Origin: Monomorium pharaonis
Taxonomy: Eukaryota; Arthropoda; Insecta; Hymenoptera; Formicidae
Assembly: GCF_013373865.1 (NCBI RefSeq)
Contig: NC_050472.1
Location: 21,326,636-21,390,635, forward strand
Reading direction: 5' to 3'
Length of the DNA stretch: 64,000 nucleotides
The notes under the pieces were generated by a model, which did no database searches, was not told the origin of the DNA, and saw only the letters and a program-made list of their open reading frames with translations. Below are positions 1 to 11,382 of this stretch, piece by piece. The position numbers and the translations under genes were made by a program. The stretch's first letter is position 1; every line of letters begins with the position of its first letter.

Positions 1-1104
1 CAAACAGCTGTACTCATATCTTATAAATTTGTTTACGTGACGAAGGCATACCTTGTTAAATATTCTATGACTAAAGAGATAAAATCGACTCTCTCTTGTG
101 CGATGAAAGTTCAAAGTCACTTGCGCGTCCACACCCACGCTTACATAATTGTACATAAATAAGTTGCGATACGATCCTCTGAATCCCAATCCGCCATGTG
201 GTTTTATCATCACAGACCACCTAATCTCATAAACTATATATGTGTAGATCTGATCAATCGGTAATTTCAAAACCGAAATTAAACATTTCAGCGTCCAAAA
301 CAAAAAATGCACCTCTTAGTAACAAGACATATATTAATTTGATAGGGATACATTTATATCACTAGTACATTTACATATTACAAAGGAAACATTTGGCCTG
401 TTCTCTTTTGCTGCACTACTGCACTGGTGTTAGAAGTTGCAACAAGTTAGAATAAGAAAAAATATGTTTGTCTCACTTTAATTTGTTGCATCAGTGCACC
501 AATGCAGCTAAAAAGAATAGGCCTATTTTTAATAAAATCACAATATTACATTTATATATTAAAAGTTAAATCTTATAAAAATTCACAGAAAATGTATTTT
601 TTTACATTTAAAGTAATATATAGATAGTCATAAAATTACTAGTTGTCATTATTTTTTCAAAATTTATATTCTTATATATTTTATTTTTAATTGAACGAAT
701 TCTCATATTTGATAACTTTTTTGACTTGGTGATAATCTTAAATAACTTTTCATTAACTTTAGTTTACTAAAACTTCTGCCATGTTAATTATCAAAGTAGG
801 CAAAACTATTTTTAATACCACCTCTTTTTCAAATAAGATTTAGAGGTTATAGAATAATTATGAGTTAGTTTTAAAATATTTAAAATAATAACTGACTTTA
901 TATTAGAAAATATTAAAACTGTTTAAAACTAAAACTTTCAGAAGAAATTTCAATTGCATTTAGGCCATTTATATATTTACATTTTAAATTTATTGTTATT
1001 TTTAGCTCTTTTAAGTTTTTTTTACAAAAAACAGATGTCTTGTTCGCCATAATTTAGTTTCAGCTTTGAATAATTTAAAGATATACCACTTTTTAAATGT
1101 ATAC
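1..1104. other. Intron of the diacylglycerol kinase gene
   Basis: AT-rich sequence after the donor at 1104/1103. No continuation of the kinase domain was found on the minus strand down to base 1, so the next exon is outside the window. It holds one inverted-repeat element (395-523). Confidence 0.6.
395..523. mobile_element. MITE-like inverted-repeat element, family A
   Basis: The left arm begins GGCCTGTTCTCTTTTGCTGC and the reverse complement of the right arm begins GGCCTATTCTTTTTAGCTGC. The similarity continues inward through a TGCACTGGTG/TGGTGCACTG stretch and GTTGCAACAA/ATGCAACAAA. There is no coding capacity. This is the structure of a short non-autonomous DNA transposon or fold-back element; no target-site duplication is certain. 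Confidence 0.5.
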
Positions 1105-2991
1105 CTATCAAGTTTCACTTTCTCCGCTGCTTGAACTTGCCGCAGCAGTTCCATGGGGTCCAAATGCGAATCGTGTTCCTTTCCCCATCCTAATATTCTA
1201 GATAGATCGTTGCCTGTCCCCAAAGGAATGATTGCTACAGATGGAATAGGCTGTACCATATAAAAACATTTTGTTTGTACTCGAGCTTATGTGCATCTGA
1301 AAGTTCCGTATCAAAAAGAATTCACCTCCAGCTCGAGCTTGTTAATGGTATTTAATAACCAAGCGACGGTTCCATCGCCGCCGGCTACGAGTATGGTGGA
1401 TGGGATTTTCTCTTTTCCCAACAAACGGCACCATTCGAGAGCAGCGACCGGATCACGTTCAGCTAAATCTACAATTTGCGCAGGATTCAATAACCTTCTA
1501 AACAAAGACAAAATCTGGCCTCCATCATTGTTTCCTGATTTCCTATTTCCTGGGCAAGGTGTGAGAATAATCAAAAAAAGATTTATCCAGTACCATAACT
1601 GTCTGATGTATTTTGAATAACTACATACTTATTGTTCCTTTCTATTCTCTTACCTACAACAATAATCGGATTCCAGTTAGGCCAGTTTGGTGGTATAACA
1701 GAACGAAGATGCAGTCTACGTCTCACTGTACTTCGTCGATTTATTACTTCTAAGCTTCCTGGTGGAATGATCATTAATTTGAACTTTCCAAAATCACATA
1801 TCTGAAAAAAAAAGTTTATTTTTTACAGCTTGTTTTACTTTTTCGAAAAAATCGCGACATGAAATAAAAAGCATTGTATAACATAACAGTACTGCACTCT
1901 AAGGAATGCTTTTTTTCTTTTCTATTTAAAGTTACAATATGTAATTTTATATATTAAGACTAAGAAACTACTAAATTTATTATTAAATGACTATTATTTA
2001 TATATCAAGTAAACATTTTTGGTATGACATTACGATAAGATCTCTCTTTAATTAAAAAAATTATTTAGAAAATAAAAAAAAATATATTAAAAAAGCAAAA
2101 AATTGGTAATAATTACTTCAGAGAGAGAAGATTTACATGTTTCATGAACACATCTCTGACACCAACAACACCACCAGTCTGTGAGACCAGGTTCAATGTC
2201 ACATTCTTCTTCACAGATGTAACACATAGCAACAAGTGGCAAATTACCTTTAAACAAAAGTGTTTAAAGAATGTGACACATTTGAAATAATTCATGTATA
2301 ATAATTACAGAGTGATAATACACCTTTAATCCAATGATGCTTCATCTGTTGATCATTATTAAGAGTTATAGCTTTGCATTTTAGCTGTTTATCAGCAAGC
2401 TTTACGCAACTTCGATCTGCGCACACACCACAAGAATCACAGAAAAGTGCATCAAGATTCAATAGTAAAGTCTCGCAAATACTGCAATAATACGCCTGTA
2501 AAACAATTTTGTATATTTAATAAATTTAATTCAATATTGCTTTTGTTTTTTGTAATCCACATTTTTTTCGTAAACTGTTATTATTTTTACTGTTATTCTT
2601 GTTTTTAATACTTGATACTAATAAATTCAATCCACATAACATAGAATTATACATTAGTACAATTAACTTTCATAATTTCATTGACATTAAAATAATTATT
2701 TTATATTTGAATTTATAAAGATAAGCGCCATATTTTTAAAAAGATACTCATTGTTAGAAAATAATAAATATTTTTATTTTATCACAAATAAGAAACATTA
2801 CAAGTTTTATAAATTCTTAAAAGTACCTTGGTTGTTCCATTAATTGCCCTCCAATTATGTTCTTTTGTAACATCTCTAATCTGAATATGAGGACTACCTA
2901 TGAGATATCGAAAGAAATTTATGGTAAATAAAAAAAAAATCATTGTAGACAATGTTGGTAGAACAATAGTATTCAGATCTTCGTTCCACAT
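1105..2991 (-). CDS. Dgkepsilon: Diacylglycerol kinase epsilon-type, N-terminal six coding exons (runs off left edge)
   Basis: Converts diacylglycerol to phosphatidic acid at membranes, ending DAG signalling. Coding exons in transcript order: 2991-2827, 2495-2324, 2247-2117, 1801-1654, 1549-1326 and 1250-1105. All have AG/GT borders and compatible phases, giving about 328 residues with two bases of the next codon left over. Seen: a hydrophobic segment at about residues 9-31 (VLPTLSTMIFFLFTINFFRY); two cysteine/histidine-rich C1-type zinc fingers in exons 2 and 3; the start of the catalytic domain (GNRKSGNNDGG); the ATP-binding loop GGDGT at about 262-266; and PLGTGND near 289-295. A membrane anchor followed by two C1 domains and the catalytic domain, with no EF-hands, is the epsilon layout. 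The rest of the catalytic and accessory domain must lie left of base 1. The ATG at 2991 has a weak context, and an acceptor at about 3038 implies an upstream exon that is untranslated or extends the N-terminus. Confidence 0.9.
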
Positions 2992-3038
2992 AACGTTGAA
3001 TAATTTGTCAACAGGATTCCAGAAATTCTTGATCTTCT

Positions 3039-3904
3039 GAAATTAATATAATATTAAGCATAAGTATTATCATATTATTATAAAGAAACAGTACGAGACT
3101 GATGTAATTTTTAAATTTATTTGTAACCGAGAGAGAGAGAGAGAGAGAGAGAGACGAGAGAGCGGCGTAATTAATTTGCATACATGTGTAAAATGAGAAC
3201 ATCACGTGACAGTAGTTTAAAATTTTAAAATTAACAATTCATGATTTTTGAAATAACTAATTCTATTGTTAAAATGAAATGTAATGATACATTAACAGAC
3301 AGAAAATAAATTTAATGATTTAATTAATACTTACGTTATGTGACGAACGCGAAACTACTTTTTACTTTTCAAGTCGTTTGTACATTGTATTCATGCATGT
3401 ATATTGTATACATGCATTTTTTTAATGTCATCTAACCTTTACAACTGTTTTCGTCAAGATTGCTGATCATCAGGAACAGTCGACAGACAGGTTAATGTTT
3501 AATCACTGAACTCTCGAGACTCCAGATGGCGTCGTGACGGATTCAATGTTCCCCAAACCAACTGCAAAAAATATTGTAAATAAAAAAATACATTTATATA
3601 AAAAAAAAACCCATATTTTGTTGTTATTTTATATAAATTTAATATATAGATAAAATAATTAATCTAATAATATAATATTTAATGATATTATCGTTTTCAT
3701 GATATATCGAATCAATTATCGATCAATGTGAGAGATCGATTTGACTCATATTTTAATTTTCACATACTTTCTATTTTTATTAGTAAAAGTAATTAGAATT
3801 TGTGAAACATAATTTAAACATAAATTAATAATAATTAGCCGTATTAGTGCAAAAAACGCAAAGTTCAAAACAGTATATATCGTAGAGGCACTCATCTTGA
3901 CGTG
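3039..3904. promoter_or_regulatory. Intergenic region with probable divergent 5' ends
   Basis: It lies between the 5' exon acceptor of the diacylglycerol kinase gene (about 3038, minus) and the plus-strand duplicated-exon locus. It contains the (GA)n array at 3129-3154 and a CAGATGGCGTC motif at 3523-3533, which resembles the ATGGCG-type core promoter element seen at many metazoan promoters. The remainder is AT-rich with no gene seen. A bidirectional promoter is inferred from gene orientation only. Confidence 0.3.
3129..3154. repeat. (GA)n microsatellite
   Basis: Thirteen uninterrupted GA units just upstream of the kinase gene's first coding exon. Confidence 0.95.
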
Positions 3905-3917
3905 TGAAGTTAGCGCT

Positions 3918-3933
3918 AGAGATGATCATCTCT
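3918..3933. promoter_or_regulatory. Perfect 16-bp palindrome at the head of the duplicated locus
   Basis: AGAGATGATCATCTCT is its own reverse complement. It lies inside a larger imperfect dyad with outer arms GAAGTT (3906) and AACTTC (about 3945). It could be a dimeric factor site or a cruciform; no function is known. Confidence 0.35.
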
Positions 3934-3959
3934 GCCTCGAGCCAACTTCATAGAGTTCT

Positions 3960-5279
3960 CTATTATAGGGGTTCACTTTCTTTCCGGAACGGAACGGGAC
4001 GCAGGACGGATCAGCTCCCGATCGAGTTTTCTTTGTCAATCATCTAATCGGTAACTATGACGCATATTTACCTTGTACTATGTTTGTTCGAACGCGTATT
4101 CCTCGTAGCGTAAATCGCGACGCGTGGAGCGGTCGCATGATTGTAACATGCGACAATAATTCCGTGCAAAAGTCGATCGCGCGGGAAAGGTACCTCCATT
4201 GCCACAGCGTTCTCTCTTTATTTCATTCGCGGAATCCGTGACAATCAATGGCAATCCCGAGGCGTATCGGCTCCGCGACGTGTAATTGATATTAAATGAT
4301 GCTTACATTACGCCATATCGTAATATTTTAACGGTCGGAAAAGTATTTCGTCTATTTCTCTCCGAAAAGTAACGGACGCCGGGACAGGTCAGCTCTCGAT
4401 CGAGTGACATTGCATCACTAATAATCGCTTCATCGATAATTAATCTTGCATTGTCCGAAGTGTATTCCTCATTTGACGTAGCTCGCGATGCGTAGAGCGG
4501 TCGCATGCAACCGTAACGTCTGTATATCCGTGCGAAGTTGATTACGCGGGAAAAGTATCTCCCTTTGTCATCTTAATTAACAGCGTTCTCTTTTTACTTG
4601 CAGAATCCGTAATAATTATCCTGAGACGCATTGGTCCTGGGGGCGGATATCGTTGCGACATTCGATTGGTAAGTGAAATTTACATTTAATTCGACATTGT
4701 AATAAGTAATTAAACGGTCGAATAAGTCTCACCGCGCTCCACGTCTCGACACATTTTATTTCACATTTCGGTATTTCTCGGATAATTATTCTCGCGAGCG
4801 ATCGGAGCGATTGACGTGATAATCGCATTTTAACAATTGTTACAAAAAAGTGTTGTTCAAAAAAATTACGTCGGTCGATATATATATGGAAAATTCGTGT
4901 CCGCGCATAGAGTTGTATCAGGCGATAAAGAATTATTTTAATCATTTTAAATTACATTTACCTGTCATTTTCAGAACGCAACGAATGTGGTACGACCCGC
5001 CACGGATAGAACAAGTGCTATCGCAAAGTATTTAATCGGTAAGTCTTATTACGTTAAATTTGTGTCGTAATTCGCTCGAACGCGTATCTATACATCCATA
5101 CTCGTTCGAACGCAAATCGCGATACGTTAATCGTGGCCCACAAAGTTGACTGTGGGCAGGAAAGAAACTTCTATCGCCATTCTTAATTTTTTTCTAATTT
5201 TTTTCTCATTTTCAGAACGCGATGAATGTGTAAAACAACCCGGCGCTATATAGAACGGCATCGCAATTCATCATAAGTG
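3960..5279 (+). repeat. Diverged tandem duplication, about four cassettes
   Basis: Cassettes share, in the same order, a GGGAC..GGTCAGCT(C/T)(C/T)CGATCGAG block, GTATTCCTC, CGCGACGCG/CGCGATGCG followed by AGCGGTCGCATG, GCGGGAAA(G)GTA(C/T)CTCC, and ACAGCGTTCTCT followed by a GAATCCGT exon-like block. Copies 1 and 2 (about 3960-4290 and 4370-4680) are near full length. Copies 3 and 4 (to 5038 and 5279) keep mainly the exon-like part and parts of the upstream block. Confidence 0.6.
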
Positions 5280-5972
5280 GTAAGTGTAACGTACACATCC
5301 CAGTAAGCAAGAAATCATTTAAGATTTTATAAATCATAAACTAATATTAAGATTTTATTTAATTATAACTCTATCAAAGTTTATTATAATATTAAAATAA
5401 TATTAATATGTATTAAATTTGTTAATTCTTTTTATGAATTGTGATAATGATTTATTTGATGTTTTTAACATTTTTTTAATATTATACATATAGCATTTAA
5501 ATGGAAAACAACTAAATTTATCCAGTAAACTAAATTTCTTTACATCTTCTGTTAAATGAATAAGATGATGAACATTATGATTTATAAATTCTTATCCATA
5601 TAAATTACCAAATTCTTTTACAAAATATTATAATAATTTATTTGTTTTAATATATTTTGTTATTAAATCGTCACATGTTAGTATTCGAATAGCGCAATGT
5701 AAAGATAGAAAATGCAGATAATAATGCATTTTAAAATATGATTTTATTATCTATGGACCATAATGTAACAAAAAGTTTAAATTTAACCGCTTTTTATTAG
5801 TCATATTCTGTTATTAGTCTAAATTATCTTGCAAATTTATGACAAGTTGATTTATATATTAATTTCAGTTTTTCATTAATTGCATCGATATTTTTTTTAT
5901 TAGACGAGTTTCATGAATGTCTTTAATCCACAAAATTAACAAACATTTTATAATTTCTAATATAAAATTATA

Positions 5973-6570
5973 GTTAAGACAATTCTAGAGAAAATTCTCG
6001 GTAGTTCTCGTATAGTTCCGTGCTTTGATATCGTTTTTAAACAGAGTTCTATTGTTTAAAATTGTGTACATAATTTTAAATGCGCGAAATCAGCACGACA
6101 CTCGAATAAATGTATCGTGCTGATTAGTTATGACAATTCTGGCGACAGTTCTCGATAGATCTCGTATAGTTATGTGCTTTAACATTATTTTTAAACAGAG
6201 TTTTATCGTTTAAAATTGTGCACATAATTTTAAATGTGCGAAATCAGCACGACACTCGAAAAAATGGGTCGTGTTGAATAGTTACGACAATTCTGACGAC
6301 AAATCTCGGTAGTTCTCGTATAGCTCTGTTTTGATATCGTTTTTAAACAGAGTTCTATCGTTTAAAATTGTGCACATAATTTTAAATGCGCAAAATCAGC
6401 ACGACACACGAAAAAATGGGTCGTGCTGGACAGTTATGACAATTCTGGCGACAAGTAGTTTTCGTATAGTTCTGTGCTTTGATAACGTTTTTAAACAGAG
6501 TTCTGTCGTTTAAAATTGTGCACATATTTTTAAATGCCCGAAATTAGCACGACGCTCAAAAAAATATGCC
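5973..6570. repeat. Tandem array of a 154-bp monomer, four copies
   Basis: Copies start with GTTA(A/T/C)GACAATTCT at 5973, 6127, 6281 and 6433, so spacings are 154, 154 and 152 bp. Each contains CTCGTATAGTT, TTTTTAAACAGAGTT, TTTAAAATTGTG and an internal dyad such as ATCAGCACGA...TCGTGCTGAT in the first copy. The last copy decays after about 6570. It is satellite-like and non-coding. Confidence 0.85.
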
Positions 6571-8320
6571 GTTCACAACAGCGATTTTGTATTTAAACGT
6601 TTGCCAATAATATTTTGTGCCCGAAACCATTGTGCCTCAAACCACTTTCATATAGATTGTGCATAACATCTATACATTGATTTTCATAAACATGATAATA
6701 ATCCAAATCATTGAAAATACAATTTTTTTTGTTCCGAAACGTTTGTTTTGTATATAAACATATTTATTTTTTAACCTTAGCATATTTTATTGTTCTGTAG
6801 TTAGTTTTATGTGATATATTTCTGCTAAGTAAAATCTCTAAAAATATTTTGAAGAAAACTTTGGACTAATCCAGGTATTTTAGTGCACTTCTAAATTATC
6901 ATCTACTACAAAGCACAATGCAAAATAAATATGTTTTTTGTCAATTTGTATAAATAAACCATTTTTTTCCAGAATTTTTAATTCATTAATTACATGTTTT
7001 AAAACACTAATATTTCCATAGCAATATCTGTCAAAACTATAAAATAATGTAAATATAAATATATTTTCTACGCGACTGCCATATTGCGGTGAAATTTTAG
7101 CAATACTATAATATAAGCAAGCAATTTTATAATAACTAGCATGATTCCCAAGTTGATTACCAACTTAAAATTTATTTAAATATCCATAGAATTACTGATA
7201 ATTACTAAATTATTTTATTTGAAGTTGTCCAACTTCCATTACGCAATATTGTATTTTATTTTTATAAGATTCTGATTAATTTCTAAATCTGTTTGATAAT
7301 TTAAAATTTATTTTAAAATATTGGGAAGATTTAAAAATATCTGTAATTGTTTTTTATATAATTGGAATATAACAAGTTTTATCTTTTATCGTAAGTAATA
7401 CATTATTTTGTTGTCTGGTTTTTTCAGTTGAAGTACATATAATAATCTGTGATAATAAAACATTAGGTATTTTCAAAAAAAGGTTCTTTTTTATATTTTG
7501 TATTAAACATTTAAATATTTTGAAATTACTTTAAAAGGATCAACTATTTCATTCAAACCACAATTAAAAATAATTTGTTTAAGTCCACGTAATAATTGCA
7601 AAAAAAGATTCTTAAGAGTTTCTAAAATTTTTTGTATATCACATTTGTTTAAAGATAAATTATCATATAATTGAACAATTAAATTGTTGGGTTGTTATGG
7701 CAAGTTCTTTAAGAAACGATGAAATGTTTTTATCTTCCAATGTCTTATTGTTTGACGAAAGGCACATAATATTTCCTATCGTATCCTTGTGTGAATGGAT
7801 GCAGTCGTAGAGTAAAATTTTGTGTTTTGGTTAGAATCGGATATACTTATCTTTATTGTGTGTATAGTTGAAACATTTACTAATTTTTTAAAATATTTAT
7901 CAAGCTCATGAGTAAAAATGTTTTTTATAAAACTACCTTTTCTGTGAAAGGTTCGAAATCATTTATTAATATAACAAATAAAATATTTTGTTTATGAATA
8001 TACTTTAAATGACATATATATTTATGAATGTTTTTAAATATCATATTATCAGAATAAGGACAATTTGTTGTTAAAAATTAATAATTTGGCTGTTTATATA
8101 CATCATATACATTATCATACTGTTTGTAGTGATACCTAAATAAATGTCTCGTTATAATTCACATTAATTTGTATCAAATTGATTATTCTATACACTATTT
8201 TAATTTAAATTTTATGTTTGTGTGTTACAGTATTATCGTTGCTAACTAACGATCCGCAGTTCTGAGAGGAGGAGGAAGTCTAGGAGAAGCATCAGGCTTC
8301 GGCACAACATTTGGGTAGAT

Positions 8321-9560
8321 ATAATTTCTTTTATATTTGATAAATATGTTTAATTATATTTTTAATAAATAATGTTTAAGAGCCTCATTTACTGTCAATA
8401 AAAAAGTTATTCTTTCGTGTGCGTGTTACATCCACGTTTGGCCAAAAAAATGTACATGTGTATAATTTAATTGCGTTCTGAGCTATGCACATGAAATGTT
8501 AATAACAGAATTATTTGTTTTGTATTATATGTATGTGCTATTGAAGGCAAATCATCTCGTTTACTCTTATGTAGCACGGACACGCACCAAAAAAGACTTT
8601 TTTATTAACAGTGTCGATAAATGGGTGAGGTCACGTGTAGCTTTACATCCACGTTTGGCGCTGATGCTAGCCAAATATTAGTCGCACGAAAAAAGCCGTG
8701 GCTGCCGTTCTCAGGTTTCTCTCTGATTATTAACCTCGATATGGTTCTCTTTATTTAAAATTTGACATCACTAAATGTTATTAAAATTTACTAGATTTAT
8801 GTTATAATTTAACAAGCATTTGTTATTTAAAGAAATATAAAACTATAATTTTTGTTTTTGAATTTTACAACATGGCAAAATCATATTTGGTTCTGTTTTA
8901 TTCTTTTCAAAGACTTGGAGACTTTTTTGTTGAATGTCTTTACTGTATAATTATTTTTACATAATTAAATTATATAATCACATATAACAAGTTTCATTGT
9001 GCATTTATTGTGCATCTGTTAATTAATTATTAGATAGAAAATTGTTTTAAGTCAAAATATATATAAAAATATAGTAATAATTTAACGCTAATTATATTCC
9101 ATTAGAAGTTTTATTATAATATAATTATAATATAATTAAACTAAATTTAAAAAAGTAATTTTATATTTCATATTAAATGCTGCAATAATTAAAATAAAAA
9201 ATTAAGTAGTTATAATAGGTTGAATTCCTAATATAAACGAAATATTTTTTTAGAATCGATTATATGAAGTTTATACTAATTAAACAAAACCCCATACAAG
9301 CTCCTGCTCGCTAACGCTCTCTCAGTAAGCATTGCAACTAAAGCAAATTAAAAGCTCTAAGAAAACTTGAACAAATAATAATAAGAAAATATGCTAGTTA
9401 ATTATCTAATAAATTGTCTTGTTATCCCGTAATTGCATTAATAATTACAATACTAAAATAAAATATTTTTGTGCATTTATATTATTATAATATTATGTCA
9501 AATGTGTTTTTAAAAGATATGAAATTTTGGAATAATATATACTTCCTAAAATAATTAAAT
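8321..9560. other. AT-rich intergenic DNA, no gene seen
   Basis: Low complexity and AT-rich. The only structure noted is the 17-bp direct repeat TTACATCCACGTTTGGC at 8426 and 8643. A short open frame at 8496-8681 has no recognisable content. Confidence 0.5.
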
Positions 9561-10230
9561 TATTTGCAACAGAACGTTTCTTTCTCGCGTATCGAATTCC
9601 TTGCGATCTCGTCGGTGTTTTTTATCATAGCGAGATGGCGCTCCAACGACCGCCAGAAAATTCAACTGATGAGACCGAGTCATCATCATCATGACCAGGA
9701 TCACTTCCTGTGTTTGCGGTCTCGTCCGCCTCTCGTTACTGTTGACCTCCCGACCGATCTGAGGCTACTGACTTGGCTGAAAGGAAGACACGCGCTTACC
9801 GCTGCTGCCGAGAAACAACGGCTGCCGTTTGTAAATTGGTCACGGTCGTGTACCGCGGCCCGTCGGTGACTCTTTCCTAAAGTCGTCAGCCAGCCCGACG
9901 TCGGCAAACACGATCGTGAGGTCGCGAAGCGGGTGAACGAGTTGACGTGACGCGCATCCGAGCGTGCGAGACTCGCAAGATTGATCTATCATTGTCTTGT
10001 CTGGCCGCCGTCTGGACGGTTGATTGCCATCGGGGCAAATATTATTATCTTCCCAGAATTCCCGCGGCCGATTACCGATTTCGCGTTGTCTCGCGCTACA
10101 TTGCACTCGTGCTGCTTTGTACGAGAACAGGGGAAATCCAAACAACTCCGTCCGATCCCCCTTAGCGTAGGAAATTACGCACGAGTTATCCGCTTATCTC
10201 GTATTACGAGGATTAATTATTGATGAAAAA
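9561..10230. other. CpG-rich block, possible promoter or untranslated exon
   Basis: An abrupt change to GC-rich, CpG-dense sequence between AT-rich flanks. It contains a GAGATGGCG motif at 9632-9640. Several overlapping open frames exist on both strands but none looks like a protein domain. It may be an unmethylated promoter island for an untranslated exon or for a gene outside the window. Confidence 0.3.
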
Positions 10231-11281
10231 AAATTAATTTTCAAACGGTTTAAAATTAATTTTAAAAATGCTGGAAGCTTTTACATTTTATTTTTTAAAT
10301 ACGGAAAATACAAAAAATTTAAGAAAAATAGAAAGATGTCTTTAAACAGTTTTCAGTTACATTAAAACAGTTTTTAATTGTCGCTGTTAAAAAAAAAAAG
10401 ATGAGTAGAAAGTAATTCAGAAGTTTTCCTATAATATCGCTTAGTTACGTAATTAATAAAACTCACAACTTGAATTTACAATAAAGTGACGTTTTGTCAG
10501 TTTTGCAACTCGCTATAATATTTTTAGATTTTTGACGAAGTTGGAAAATGCGATCATTAAATTTGCATTTTTATTTTATTGTGATGCATTAACATTAAAA
10601 CAACCGGCATTAATAAACGTACACCTATTTCTATTTTTTGTTTTTATTTTTAACTTCTTTACATATTTGTCATTATTTTTAATTTCTTTAATATTTAAAT
10701 AATTAATCTGAAACTAAAAACCATCTTAATAGTTTTTGTAATTTAATCTAGAAATTTGAAACTCGTCATTTTGACAGGTTCGATTGTCTCGTGCCAACGT
10801 GTAAAATAAATAATTGTAGTTGTACTTATTTATTCCGATAATCCATCACTATTCCCCGGCCAAAAGAAAAATTGATAGGGGGAGAAGTTTAATTTACCTT
10901 CTAGCCAACTTGCAACAAAGTTTCCACTCTCTTTGTCAAACGTGGAAGGGCAAAGATCTGAAGCGCATCGCGAGGCAGAAGAGGACAGAGAAAAATGGGT
11001 GGAGAGTAGTCGAAAAATTGAAGTTCGCCCACGCGCACGAGGGAAGATTAGAAAGGGTTTGTGGCGGAAAGGGAGAGCGCGGAGGAGCGAGAGGCGGGGA
11101 AATGAAGAAAGAGAGGAGAGCGAAGTTCGCGGTGCGCGCGGCTTGATCGAATGCGGATGTGCGTGCAGCCGGTGGCCGGTGGTCGACAGCCCACGAATCG
11201 GGGGAAAATTATGGGTAGGTCCTCTTTCGTACATGTCGGTGGTTCGATGTTATCTGCCTTCACCTTCCGGGAATTTCGCGT

Positions 11282-11290
11282 TATAAATAG
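11282..11290 (+). promoter_or_regulatory. Candidate TATA box
   Basis: TATAAATAG inside a CpG-rich block is a near-consensus TATA element, and the GC-rich surroundings make a chance match less likely than in the AT-rich DNA nearby. No downstream gene was identified to support it. Confidence 0.2.
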
Positions 11291-11317
11291 GAGGGCCGGC
11301 GATAGGTCGTGCGTGCT

Positions 11318-11382
11318 TGCGCGTGTGTATGTGTGCGTGCGCGTGTGTGTGTGTGCGTGCGTGTATGTGTGTGTGTATATGT
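11318..11382. repeat. 65-nt alternating purine-pyrimidine tract (TG/CG), Z-DNA-prone
   Basis: Uninterrupted alternation of pyrimidine and purine made of TG, CG and TA steps, the sequence class known to adopt left-handed Z-DNA under negative supercoiling. Confidence 0.85.

Larger units (their letters stand above)
3905..8314 (+). ncRNA. Candidate spliced long non-coding RNA built from duplicated mini-exons
   Basis: No protein is encoded, but exon-like units with good splice signals recur on the plus strand. An upstream segment ends at a donor after 4050 (ATCG|GTAACT). Three units of 65, 64 and 64 nt lie at 4604-4668, 4975-5038 and 5216-5279, each preceded by a pyrimidine-rich tract plus CAG and followed by GTAAGT. 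The last two are clearly related (AACGC..GAATGTG, CCCG, ATAGAAC, ATCGCAA). A further exon-like unit at 8231-8314 follows TGTTACAG and ends at GGTAGAT. The flanking cassettes at about 3960-4290 and 4370-4680 are also duplicates, with the first copy's acceptor and donor decayed. Transcription and the exact 5' end are not shown by sequence. It could instead be an old TE-derived tandem duplication. Confidence 0.3.
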
